A DNA stretch of 64,000 bases from Tolypeutes matacus (taxonomy: Eukaryota; Chordata; Mammalia; Cingulata; Chlamyphoridae): positions 975,161 to 1,039,160 of the forward strand of contig JAKSZT010054583.1 of NCBI GenBank assembly GCA_026826555.1. The letters run 5' to 3'. Positions 12,691-23,443 of the stretch are shown piece after piece. Under the pieces are notes generated by a model, which saw only the letters and a program-made list of their open reading frames with translations, was not told the origin of the DNA and made no database searches. The translations under genes and the position numbers were made by a program. Numbering within the stretch: the first letter of the stretch is position 1; each line of letters opens with the position of its first letter.

Positions 12691-14639
12691 TAAAGAGAGA
12701 GGCTGGTAGGATCACCTATGACGAATCAGACCAAGAAGGCCTAAATTCACCACTAACTTATTAGTTAATATCAAATTCTTATAACAATCAGTTAATGTTA
12801 AATGTAGAATCTGCCATGCACCCTATTTCCTACTCTGCCCTTAGATGACCTATGGCCTCAGTTGTTCCAATTCAAAGGTCAGGGGACAAGACTGGCAAAT
12901 TCAGAGAATTTCTTCCAGCGCTAACTTCCCTGTCAGCAACACACAGATATAGCTGCATGAAACTAGCAGCAGCTTTTGCTCTAACTTCACTAATGTGGAT
13001 ACATGTTGTGCATGGGAAATATAGAGACCATAATGGCAACATTAGACTAACATGAATGAGGAGTATTTAGATGAATCTTAAGTGAAATTTAGAGGAAGAA
13101 AGAATGGGAAAGTATGTATATACTTGATTGGAGAACAGGAGAAAAGTGAGAATTATGTTTCAAACGTGGAAGAGATGACAAGCTGTGTGAGAACACCCAG
13201 CTCAATCCCCTTAGGATCAAATGCGCTTCTAGTAGGGGGAAGGGGAAAGATTAGGTTCATGATTAATGGACAAATAGATGCACTGCAGATACATTACTAA
13301 GAGATACTGTGGAATGGACATAAGCCCTGAAAATTCAAAGAGAGTAAAATGTCAACGAGTCGCTCTCTCTGCCTAGAGGAGGCCGCACCAAATCTCAGTG
13401 CGAATTTCCATCCTTCTCTCCCATTTCTCAGCAAGTTTTGTTCTTTTCCCCCATTTCCCAATAAATTGTTTTTACTGACCTAACTAAAGAAAAAAAAGTT
13501 GAAAAGTTGTTATTTTAAAACAACATTTAATTGGGAGTGGGGGGTGTGCAGTAGAATCCACCACTGCCAATTTATCCTTATTTGAGAAAAAAGGCCTCCA
13601 GGTCAACATATAAATAACTTTATAGATATATATTTTTGAAAAACCGCAACATACCCTTCCCAATTATTCATTACTCCTCACTTTGGAATCATAGCTTTTC
13701 TTTTCAAATTTGGTGAATACTATTTTTGAATTGAAAAAATATAAAAGGAAATGCACACAACAACCTGTAAATGCCGACTTTCCTTTCTATACATATAAGT
13801 GAGAAGCTATTTTAGAGCAAGAAAGCACAACCTGTGGTTGTGGACTCTGTTTCCCCCCTTTTACTATGATCTGCTTTCTTTTTGCTAAATATATATGATA
13901 AGAGTTTAGGAGTAGAGATCATTATTGTGGTTCAAAGTGGAGATTCCTGGCTTGTTTTCAGATAATGCTGTGTCTGTCCTCATGCATCAGCTACAACCCC
14001 AGAGACCAACAAGAAGGAATCCTTAGTAGTCTGCTTCATGCGTTTAGGTAGAAAACTGTGGTGAAAGGCATTAGATTAATTGTTGAGAAAATGATCAGTG
14101 CAGCCACATTTTTCCATCTGTTTAACCTAAGAAGTGATTAACACCCGTTTTAAACAGAATTACTTAACCTCTTTAGTTGACGTTTCTTTCCATGTATTTG
14201 AATTATATGATATGGACCAAAAATCCCATTGTCTCTATGCATTTGAATAATCAATCAAATAATTTTAGAATATCCAGAGGAAAAAGCTGCATTAACTAAG
14301 AGTGAATTACGTTTGAACATGAAATTGTAGTTTAAAATATAAACTTTAGAGATCTTATTTATTCTGTCTTTAGAATTTAGAAAAAAAAAATAAGTATTTC
14401 AAATGCCACTGGAACCTGTTCTGTGTAATCAAAAATATACCTGGCTTCTTTCACTCAGCATTCTTTTAAAAACTCAGTTATACTCTCTGCTAATTCTAAA
14501 AAAAAATTAAGTATACTTAGGAGATGCACCTTAAGATATTTCATTAGTGTTGTTTTTTAAAATGGACAAATCTTAGAAAGGAACTGGAGTATTGACTGTG
14601 TATTGATTGAGGGTGTTCCTGATGAGCTTTTGCTTCTTT

Positions 14640-15202
14640 TGATTAGTTAAGCAATGAAAGATATCCTGAGAGTGATGTTTGGGCAACTGAGTCAGACCCA
14701 CAAACAAATGCGAATTGATGAAATGAAACCACAGTCCGCAGTGGCCTGGCAGGACTGCCTGGTGAGAGATAATAGTGAGGCTCTCTAATTGGCTCGCAGC
14801 AAGCATGCAGGATGACCGATTTCAGTTGTGGTATTGCCAGTCCTGCTTCCCCCAGCACTATTATCTCAGAGTGACACTTCCATTACTCTGAGCAGAGAAA
14901 GATGAACGTCACCTGTCACCGACTGGTTAATTGTGTTGCTAGATATATGTTGCCAGGGCACGGGTTGGACATTTATGAACATAACTGCTTCCTCTGATGT
15001 CCGCCATCCTTCAGGGATCGATATGGCTCTTACAGTAAGCGCGTAATTGAGTGAAGGCACTTACCACTGAAGGGCTGAAGATGAGCCCATTGTGCGAGCT
15101 TCATTGTCCATACATTTACCATAAATGAGCTGATATTTGCCATTTATTGTGTGCAGCATTGTGGAAATGGAAACTAATGCGCCACTTTCATTTGTTTTCT
15201 AG
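14640..15202. promoter_or_regulatory. Candidate conserved noncoding block upstream of exon at 15203
   Basis: The block has mixed composition, a higher CpG content than the surrounding intron, homeodomain-like ATTA cores, and no repeat signature. It leads directly into the TTTTCTAG acceptor. This texture is typical of constrained noncoding DNA near developmental genes, but conservation cannot be shown from one sequence. It might instead be ordinary unique intron. Confidence 0.35.
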
Positions 15203-15304
15203 ATAAATGGTGAAGATGTCCAAAATCGAGAAGAAGCTGTGGCATTGCTCTCGAGCGACGAGTGCAAAAGAATCCTCCTCCTTGTTGCAAGGCCAGAGAT
15301 TCAG
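15203..15304 (+). CDS. PDZRN4: PDZRN4 coding exon: end of second PDZ domain
   Basis: This exon has 34 codons at phase 0 on both sides. The acceptor is TTTTCTAG. The donor CAG/GTCAGA has C at +3, which is a weaker than usual 5' splice site. The product begins [16 protein letters not shown], completing the PDZ signature (ING) and the second helix, and ends with the last strand [11 protein letters not shown]. In the helix, the position that is His in class I PDZ domains appears to be Arg63 of the visible protein, so the ligand preference may not be the classic class I type. That last point is inferred from alignment by eye. Confidence 0.95.
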
Positions 15305-16759
15305 GTCAGAAAAGAGAGAAAAATCTTGAGGCTGAACTTCATATTCATTACCAGCTATTCTGTATCAAATCAGTACCATGGATATTTGTAGAAACAAAGT
15401 AGAACTAAGACTGATCTTTCCTAACTTATACCAGCCTTACCAAAGACTTGATATGTTAAAGTCCTCCTGTACATTGCACCACAAAATGGCAGCTGAACAT
15501 CTTATTTAAAAAGAACCACACAAATTTGAATCGTTACTCTCTCCTTCCACTTGCCAGTTATTTACATGAATTCACAAATGAAAAGCCGTTGCCTTTACAT
15601 GATTCTTTATTTTGTATGGGTTCTTGCTTTAGGTTTCCATCTAAAAATACCTAATTGGCATATTAAAGTCTCTTGAAAGAATCTCTAATGAGAGAAATAT
15701 TAGCATATCTAGTTATTCACTTAAACGTTTTTAGAAAAACTGTATCAAATAAGTCTTACATAGCACAGTGTGGTTCCATTATAGTAAGTGAATTTTCTCC
15801 AGGTTTAGTGTGACAAAACCATCTATCTGGTCAAAACAAACTGATAGCTTCTAAAGGAATGTTTTTATATCTTTATGGAGGGAGATGTCATGAAAGTAAA
15901 GGAGAGGTAATGGTGGAAGAAAAGTACTCTTGGTACTTCCTTTTATATCCTTTTGATTTCCCACCATGAAGCAGAAAGAACAGTACATTGTCACCATTCT
16001 ATCCATCTGTCAGTAGCTTGAGTGAAGTTGGTTATATGGCCATTTGTCTCTCAGGTTATTGATCTGATATTTTTCAGACTCAGTAACTGCATACTATCTA
16101 TAAATTACATTGAGTAAGTGTATTTCAGTGTCAGACTGAATCCTGACTTGAATATAGTGGTTATAAAAGATCACTGTTTCTGCATATATTTCCTTTATGC
16201 CCTTGACCATTCTAAATGGTTCCCATAAAGTCTGCCTTTGCCCAGGGCACAGTAAAGTTGCACACCTGAGGTCTCAGGGGTAGAAAAGGGACCCTATACA
16301 ACTGACTGGGCTGCTTACGTGGGAGGGACTTTTTAAAATACACATGAACATGCATCCGGTATCTGGAAATTTTTCAAACTAATCACTGATCCTGTTTCCT
16401 TGAAAAAGAACAGAATAATTTCATATTGGTGAAATTCATGACAAATCGAAGAGAACTCAAAAGGTAGCTCAGTAGTCATCTCTGCTGTAGGAAAAATATT
16501 TTAGTGATATAATGTGGTTTGCCTGCCCTTTCCATGTAACTGCTAGAGAAGCTCCTTAACTAAGAATTAAAGCATTCCCTAAAAGTATGCCACATAATGG
16601 CTATAATGGACTATGGAGAGAATAGAAATTGACATAAGACCAAGTCCTGTTAATTTTTTGGTGGAGTATTTATGTTTGGTAGAACCAGTGAATTTTTGCA
16701 TATTGGGCTGCATTCCTGACCTTTTCCTCCAAATGAGTCAATGTTGGAATATCAATTTT

Positions 16760-16939
16760 TTTTTTTAAAGATTTTATTTATTTATTCATTTATCCCCCCC
16801 TTGCTGCTTGTGCTCGCTGGGTCAGCTAACCACGCCGTGCGGGCGGGCTTGCCTTCACCAGGAGGCCCCGGGAACCGAACCCGGGGCCTCCCATATGGTA
16901 AACGGGAGCCCTACTGATTGAGCCACAGCCGTTTCCCTA
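16760..16939 (-). mobile_element. Young tRNA-derived SINE (xenarthran), reverse orientation
   Basis: Read on the minus strand it has a tRNA-like head with GTGGCTCAATCAGTAGGG (A-box region) and GGGTTCGGTTCCCGG (B box), a GC-rich unique body, and a tail of AATAAATAAATAAAATC followed by A. It is flanked by a perfect 15-bp target duplication (TGGAATATCAATTTT at 16745-16759 and 16940-16954). It differs from the copy at 34363 at only a few positions, so it is recent. A polymerase III-transcribed, L1-mobilised origin is the family rule. Confidence 0.92.
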
Positions 16940-17329
16940 TGGAATATCAATTTTCAAACAAGACTTCCTTTCTGTAGTTGATAGAGGATGGTTGTCTGAC
17001 TCCATAGGATGCTGTCTTGTCTATCCAAGTCAAGCTCTGCATTAGCCTCCTGTTCTTGAAGCAGCCTTCACACCACTGGAGGGAAGCTAATCAACTTCAG
17101 AAAATCAGATTTCTAGAAAAAACAGGGGGAAAATGCATTTTAACACCATACTTTAAAAATGTAATTTAAAAAGGACATCTTTAAAGTGGTAAAAAATGTC
17201 AAAAACATATCTTGTCTTTACAGCACCCATACCTTTTCATCAAATTCAATATTTCTCATTGCATTTTTGGCATTTGTATTTTATTCAGTGAGAATGTGGA
17301 CACTTTCTGTGTGCTTTTTCTAGCTTTTT

Positions 17330-17394
17330 AAATTTCCCAATGTTTCCAATATCCTCTTGACTCTTAGAAATGATCTATAGAGTTGCTGGGGGCA
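17330..17394 (+). repeat. 65-bp perfect duplication, copy 1
   Basis: Positions 17330-17394 are identical, base for base, to 18496-18560, and the flanks differ immediately on both sides. It begins AAATTTCCCAATGTTTCC and ends GAGTTGCTGGGGGCA. It matches no repeat family that I recognise. Confidence 0.93.
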
Positions 17395-18039
17395 GTACTG
17401 CTCATCCGTGCAATATTTTTAAATAACTCACTCCTCTCATTCCCTGTCAACTTTCTTTTATTTTCTGCCAAATTTATTCCTCTGACCATTAAAGATATTG
17501 CTATCCTGTCCCTCGGGCCATTGCGGCAGAGAGGGCGAGCATAAGAAGTTGTAGTCACTACCTTTGAGGGGTTATAGTTTGTTGCTTTATCTGAAATGGC
17601 ATGTGCAGTCCATTTGGGTGAAGAAAGACCCAGACTTTCCCTTTCAAAGGAACTTGCATCTCAGTTCAAAGGGGAGGTCTGTCTGTGCCTCGGCATGAGA
17701 CTCAGTTTGCCCTGAAAGCACATCTAGGGTGAAGGAGGAAATACAGTAAGGAAAAGAAGTGAACAAAAAGAATGTCTCCTTACTCATTGTGCTGTGTACA
17801 GCTCCATCCTAGAGGAAAGCCTTATCAAAGTAGACATATTCTGTCTACAGATAGTAACCCAAAGATCTAGGGGGTTAATCATAAGAAAAGAGCTGTAGGG
17901 AATCATTAATGTCTGGCTTTTGTTTTCCTCTTCCCCACTCCTTCATTAAGACTTCAAAAGACTCTATTTCATAAGTCACTATATCACAGGTAGGAGGTAG
18001 TTTGTTTTGACTTAATTAAAGAAAAATTCCCTGGTTTGT

Positions 18040-18420
18040 TTATAAAATATAAACATTCCTAGCTTTAAATGATTTATTTTGGAGCTTGGCATTTGCAGCT
18101 TCATAAAACTTAGAAAGGAATTAAATAATGTGAAATGTGGACAATTATAAATTGGGCTGGATTTAGATTTTTAGTCAGCTTAATTATCACAGCTCAACTG
18201 CATATCAAAGTCAGTGGGGTGGAACCCTCTCAAGTTATTTAAGCCACATTAAGATAAATGAGGATGAATAATTGTGTCCATATTTTGGCTCCACTTGCTT
18301 TTGAGGTAATTTAAGTTCTAGATGGCCTTTAGTAAATACCAAGAAATCTGTGTGATTTGCCTTTACATTAATGAATATATGCTGTTGCCTATTGGTGCAG
18401 TTTAATTGTCCTTCTTTCAG
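18040..18420. promoter_or_regulatory. Candidate conserved noncoding element, left half
   Basis: This is unique AT-rich sequence with ordered homeodomain-like cores (TAATTATC, TTAATG, TTAAATAATG) and E-box-like motifs, free of repeats. It ends just before the duplicated 65-mer and SINE pair, and similar texture resumes at 18840. Regulatory function is inferred from texture only. Confidence 0.3.
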
Positions 18421-18495
18421 TTTTTTTTGTTGTTATGATTGTTTTTACATGTAAATAAAAGCTCATTTGGCCCAGTTGGTGGTGAAATAACCTCA

Positions 18496-18560
18496 AAATT
18501 TCCCAATGTTTCCAATATCCTCTTGACTCTTAGAAATGATCTATAGAGTTGCTGGGGGCA
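18496..18560 (+). repeat. 65-bp perfect duplication, copy 2
   Basis: This is the second copy of the 65-mer at 17330-17394, in direct orientation 1166 bases downstream. It lies 13 bases before the left target site of the SINE pair. It is probably the derived copy, since the donor sits in ordinary intron, but the direction of copying cannot be proved here. Confidence 0.93.
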
Positions 18561-18584
18561 ATTTGACTCACTAGAAAGCTGCCA

Positions 18585-18716
18585 TTTTTTATTTTATTTT
18601 TTTAGGAGGTATCAGGGATTGAGCCCAGGACATTGTACATGGGAAGCAGGCACTCATCCACTGAGCTACATCCACTCTCCAGTGAGAGCTGGGTGTTTTT
18701 TTTTTCCCTTGTTTTC

Positions 18717-18747
<31 letters not shown>

Positions 18748-18826
18748 TTAGGAGGTACAGGGACTCAAACCTGGGACCTCATATATGGGAAACAGGCACT
18801 CAACCACTTGAGCTACATTCGCTCCT
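18585..18826 (-). mobile_element. Two head-to-tail DAS-type SINE monomers, reverse orientation
   Basis: Two tRNA-like bodies lie in the same orientation: 18603-18681 (ends GAGCTACATCCACTCTCC) and about 18752-18826 (ends GAGCTACATTCGCTCC). Each has a T-rich tract on its left, corresponding to its poly(A) tail. The whole unit is flanked by GAAAGCTGCCA at 18574-18584 and 18827-18837. A related word, GAGAGCTGGG, sits between the monomers at 18684-18693. So this is either one dimeric insertion or two successive insertions at one target. Confidence 0.85.
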
Positions 18827-18839
18827 GAAAGCTGCCACT

Positions 18840-19180
18840 TCTTTGTAGCACCAAATAAAGCATAGCTTTAACTATAATCCAGTTAACTGAATCAGCTAAC
18901 AGCTTAATCACTAATCATAATTTAATCACTAAATGTATGTAATCCAGCTCCAAAAATCCACTTTGAGGCCAATTATCTGCAGTGGCTGTCAGCACTGATC
19001 AAATTATTGAGGTAACCACCAGTTTTCCACTTCACTTTGAATCGAGAAGCCAGGGATTTGCTCCAATTAATCTGTGTAAGTCTCCCACAGGATGACTTGC
19101 ATTCCACACCTGTAAACAAAACCCTGTGTGCTCTGCACAGTTCTACTACCCTTAAATGCCACATCTGCTTTAGTGTTTTT
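18840..19180. promoter_or_regulatory. Candidate conserved noncoding element, right half, rich in TAATC/ATTA words
   Basis: Between 18850 and 18945 there is a cluster of homeodomain-type words: AATCAGCTAACAGC, TTAATCACTAATCATAATTT and AATCACTAAATG. Unique mixed-composition sequence follows to about 19180, with no repeat signature. It could be an enhancer of PDZRN4 or a neighbour. This rests on texture only. Confidence 0.35.
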
Positions 19181-19230
19181 CTTAGAATTGGGCCCAAAAA
19201 ATGAATCAAAATAGACATGGTGTATCGTGG

Positions 19231-19258
19231 CTTTTTTTTTTTTTTTTTTTTTTTTTTT
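19231..19258. repeat. T28 homopolymer
   Basis: A run of about 28 T. It may be the tail of a lost reverse retroposon or a simple homopolymer. No element body is recognisable on its right. Confidence 0.8.
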
Positions 19259-19824
19259 CAAAAAGGACATCTTAATATTTCCCTTTTTATAAAAACATAA
19301 CATAAATGTTGTCTGTAAATTCTGTTGTGGCAAGTAGCCATCTTGTTAACTTAGGAGGCTTCGTCTAGAAATAAAAAATCAGGGTGAAGGGAGCAGAAGT
19401 GGGGGGGGGGCACTTGATGTGCAAAAAAAAAAACAGCCCAATTTGTCTCATAGCCTTATTAGTAACCATTGCAGTTCTTTTAACATGGGGACTGTTGGAA
19501 GTAATGAGCATGACAGCTGTGGATTATGCAGTATGCTTTTCATACGTTTTGAAAGAAGGTAATGTTCTTTGCTTTGAGATCTCCACAGTTATGAGAGAAA
19601 ATCTGTAGCTCTGTTTCAGGAAAGGATAAAAGGCATGAGAGTCCAATTTTTTTTTTTTTTTTTATCACCTTTTCTTCTTTCTGAGAGGGGAACTATAGTA
19701 GGCTTGTATTCTGAAGAGAATCATTATGATAAAAGGAACTGGTCAGGCGTCACCATTTAAGTTTACCCTATTTTAGCATGAGTTCTCACAACATAATATA
19801 ATGTCCTAATGTATTCTTTTGCAG

Positions 19825-19941
19825 CTGGATGAAGGCTGGCTGGAAGATGAAAGGAATGAATTTTTAGAGGAGTTAAACCTGGAGATGTTGGAAGAGCAGC
19901 ATAAAGAAGCAATGCAGCACATTGCTAATGAGGTGGAGCAG
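19825..19941 (+). CDS. PDZRN4: PDZRN4 coding exon: post-PDZ2 acidic helix
   Basis: This exon has 39 codons at phase 0 on both sides, with a TTTTGCAG acceptor and GAGCAG/GTAGGG donor. It begins LDEGWLEDERNEFLEELNLE and ends ANEVEQ. The segment is strongly acidic and predicted helical, and it follows the second PDZ domain directly, as in PDZRN3. No catalytic motif is present. It probably links PDZ2 to the C-terminal LNX3-homology region. Confidence 0.94.
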
Positions 19942-20479
19942 GTAGGGCCAACAATCTGAACTACATCATTTGAAATGTTGCTATTGCTTTTTTTAAGTAT
20001 AACCGTAAATGGAGGGGAAAAAAACAAAATCAGAGGGTTTGATCAAACATGTCTGTAACAATAATTTTTTAGAGTAAATGATCATGTTAAATGAAGTGGA
20101 GAAAAGAGACTTTTTTCTATGACAAATATTTCCAGTTTAGAAAGCTTAGAGTCCATTGACAAGATAGTACAGCAGTATTCAAATATTGACCTAGGTACTG
20201 CTTCGACTTAAGTGTGGAAATTTAATGGTAAAGATTATGGTATTCTCAACAGGTAAACTGGAGACAAACTATATTGCATGTGGCTGCCAAAAACAAAAGT
20301 AATATTTTGCTTTAAAATATTAGTATATCTATTTGAATATCTAGACTACTGTAGGATGACAATGGCATTATGCAAGCCATCCAGCTTCCTTATTTATATA
20401 TTTAATATCATGATTACACCTGAATACCCCTGAATATGTGTAGTTCTACTTGAGATTATTGACATCCTTTTGCCTTAGG

Positions 20480-20600
20480 GTCACATATTCATTCAACAAA
20501 TATTTTCTGAAGTCCTAATATGATCTAAGTACCGTGTCTGATACTGAGAATACAAGGAAGAATGAGCAAAGTTCCCGCCCCTAATTGATTCACAATTAAT
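20480..20600 (+). repeat. L2-like fragment
   Basis: 'attcattcaacaaatatttt', then 'ctaagtaccgtgtctgatac' and 'gaatacaaggaagaatgag' follow the order of the L2 3' region. It is old and diverged. Confidence 0.55.
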
Positions 20601-22517
20601 AAAAAATCACAGGGTGGCTTGTGGCAAAGTGAGATTTAGGATTCTTTTCAATTTGTTGTTGTTTTCCTACTGGAACAAAACAAGAACAATATATTCTAGA
20701 TCCTTTATGACTGATACAGTTCTAGTAACACTTCTGCTGTCAGTTTACTGATGTATTAATTATAATCCTCTTCTCGGCATTAAATACTTAACATATCTTG
20801 AAAGACAACTTTTAAAAAATCTTGACAGTTACTTAGGAACATAAAACTAAAGATCGTAGTATCACTTTACCAAGTTGAATATTAAAATGTGTTGATATGC
20901 TAACATCCCATAACTAAGATGTGTTAAGTGTGTGTATTTGTGTGTACACACATCCATTATATTAATCATTAGATTGCAAACCATGAAACCACAATGTACA
21001 CATAACCAGGGTCCTATACTCATATGTGGATCATAGATGCTCATTGGCCACTTAGCAACCAGAAAGTAGTTCATGCTCCAAAGTGATGCTAGAACCATGG
21101 CAATTGCTTTGCAGTACAGGTAGGGGAGATTGGAATTTTAATGTTTGCCTCCAACTAGCCACAAATAAAGATATTTTTTGGTGGCAGCTGCTGGTTACAA
21201 GCAAGAAAGTCCTTGCTCCCAGGCCTTTTCTCGCTCAGATGCAAAATGTGAACTGATTCAGAATTGACAGGAGGATGTTGGAATACAGAAAAAAGGGAGA
21301 AAACCTGTCCAGGTGAAGTGATATGGTGTCAAATGCTGCCTACTCATCTGGCTTAAGACAAATGCTAGGTCATTTGAGGTAACTCTAGATGTCCCTGAGG
21401 TTAGATTTTCTTTGTGTGGAAATTTTTCTTCAGCATGAGAATGAAAAATGATGAGAAGTACAGAAACCTTTAAAAGTCCTTTGCCCTTATAAACAATAAT
21501 ATTACATTAGAAATGTCTTGGTAGAAACACTACCTGTCACTCTAATATTTCCATAGGGAAATGATAAATGATAGAGTAGCATTAGAAACCAGGAATTCTA
21601 GGCTTGAGAATGGAAAAACTCTTTTTATTTCCATAATGGTTCATAAACCATTGAAAAAGGAAAGGGAAATTCAGTAAAAATAAATAACTACATATCCATA
21701 TGTAAAGCCACTTTATGGAAAGTTCAACTTTACAGACTATTCTGGGTTCTACAGCTGCCATTGACACATTGTGCAATATCTCCTAAAGCATAATTTGTCT
21801 TTATCATTTGTACTGAATGTAAAATAAGAAAAAATTCTAGCCTTCTTATCATTTTTTCAGCTCACTACAGGGCATATGCAAATATAAGTATAAATAATAT
21901 AATCTATAAATTCAAATATCCAATATCAGTAACATCCTTTGAGGGCTTTATGGCATAATGTAAAGATGCCACCACCCTTTTCTCCTATTGTCAGCTTATA
22001 GTGAAGGACAGAAAGATATAAATGAGTTAAAATTAATTATAATTTTTATCAAGATTTATCAGAATGCTTTCAACAAATGAGGGAAAATATTTTAGGAAAA
22101 GATTGAGAATCCTAGAATAATCAGCTATGAAGTCATATTCTCTCCACTGTAGCTTTTGTTATGTTTTGTTCTGCTGTTGCTTATGTCTAATAAAATAGCA
22201 GTTATCCAAAGAGACCCTTTTAAACCCTGTTTTAAAATACTTTTTTCCATCTATTCCTCCTTTAACACTCACAGCCTAAATTATATATAATTATGCAATT
22301 AAACCTGCTATTTAAAAAATATGTACCTGTCTAATTGTGAGGAAACTTAGACATAAGACAAATACTATCTAGAAACTGCCACATAGATAGATGTTGAGTA
22401 ATAGAGGGGAAAGTAACTTTAACCTATTCACTAAGAAGGAGCTAACTATGCGCCTCTTTAGGGCAATGACAGTTAATTGCTCTGCATGAAAGCCAAAGAT
22501 TACCAGGGAGTAAAGTT

Positions 22518-22538
22518 TATATATATATATATATATAG
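22518..22538. repeat. (TA)n microsatellite
   Basis: About ten uninterrupted TA units. Confidence 0.85.
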
Positions 22539-23443
22539 CATTATGCCCATTGCCCATTTCTGGCAATCAGTGGTGCTCAGATTTTCATTGGAACTGTCAT
22601 TTCTACACTCAGTATAATAACCTCACCTTTGAAGGAAATTACTGGTTAAGGATGGAAAAATCTTTTTATGTAATTCCAGTGAGCCCTAAGAAATTCATTG
22701 TTGTTGCTTTGGAGATGCCCTGAGAGTCAAAATCCATGTATCTAGGAATATGGCATCCTGGACATATAAGAAATCCTGGCACAGGTAGATGGAGCTGTGC
22801 TTTTTGTTCATCTGTTGCTATGAAGCTGAATCCCCCAGGCATTAAGACTCCATACCAAGAGATAGAAGGTCCTGGGCTCCAGGGCTAGCATAATGTTGGT
22901 TTATTCCTGCATTTTTTGATGTTTGATTTACCATTGTTGGTGCATTGCTAGATCAGTTAAGAAATATGTTTTATTTCCATTTGCTTGAGGAGAATTCAGG
23001 GAAAAAGTAAGTTAATGATGGCTTCTGAGCTCCAGGCCTCCAGATGGCTGATGGCCATTTAGACATTCTGTCTTACTCATACTTTTGTGTATTATCACCT
23101 TTAAGACTCATAAAGTCACCTTATTTTTACACCTTTACCCCAGAGTTGTCTAAGTAAGGAAAACCTTAAGACAAGGATGACTTATTGAAATGTGTCCTGT
23201 TTTATTTCTCTCCAAGTGAGTATTGTAGACATATTCAAACAGCTTTTGTTTTCTTTAAGTGTAAAAAAATCTGCCATGAGCGAACTGCCTTTATTTCAAA
23301 AATTGTTATGGAAACTAAAATTAGAGTAGCTTTCTGGGAACTATACTTTGGCCAAGAAACATTGTTTTTTAAGCAATTTTTTTGAGAATTCGTGTTTTTC
23401 AGTAGAATAAATCCTCTTTGTTCTCCTAAATTTGTTTTCCTAG

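Larger units (their letters stand above)
8221..15202 (+). other. PDZRN4 intron, 6982 bases
   Basis: This is the largest intron wholly inside the window. It contains a MIR-like copy near 8395-8565, a (CA)n tract near 11448-11464, another MIR near 12450-12690, and a candidate conserved noncoding block just before the next exon (14640-15200). The stretches 8570-12450 and 12690-14640 are AT-rich and hold nothing I can name. Short open frames there look random. Confidence 0.8.
15305..19824 (+). other. PDZRN4 intron, 4520 bases
   Basis: It contains a young reverse SINE (16760-16939), the two copies of a perfect 65-bp duplication (17330-17394 and 18496-18560), a pair of reverse DAS-type SINEs (18585-18826), and a T-run (19231-19258). 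Two unique blocks that look constrained (18040-18420 and 18840-19180) flank the SINE pair. The 15305-16740 and 16955-17330 parts show nothing nameable. Confidence 0.8.
19942..23443 (+). other. PDZRN4 intron, 3502 bases
   Basis: The last intron runs from GTAGGG to TTTCCTAG. It contains an L2-like fragment near 20480-20600 and a (TA)n run at 22518-22538. Otherwise it is AT-rich unique sequence with no recognised gene. Confidence 0.8.

Noticed and set aside
16760..16939. tRNA gene or CpG island
   Set aside because: A tRNA-like head attached to a GC-rich body, tail and 15-bp target duplication show a SINE.
19067..19333. Minus-strand frame with a poly-lysine run
   Set aside because: The lysines come from the T28 homopolymer; there is no coding signal on either side.
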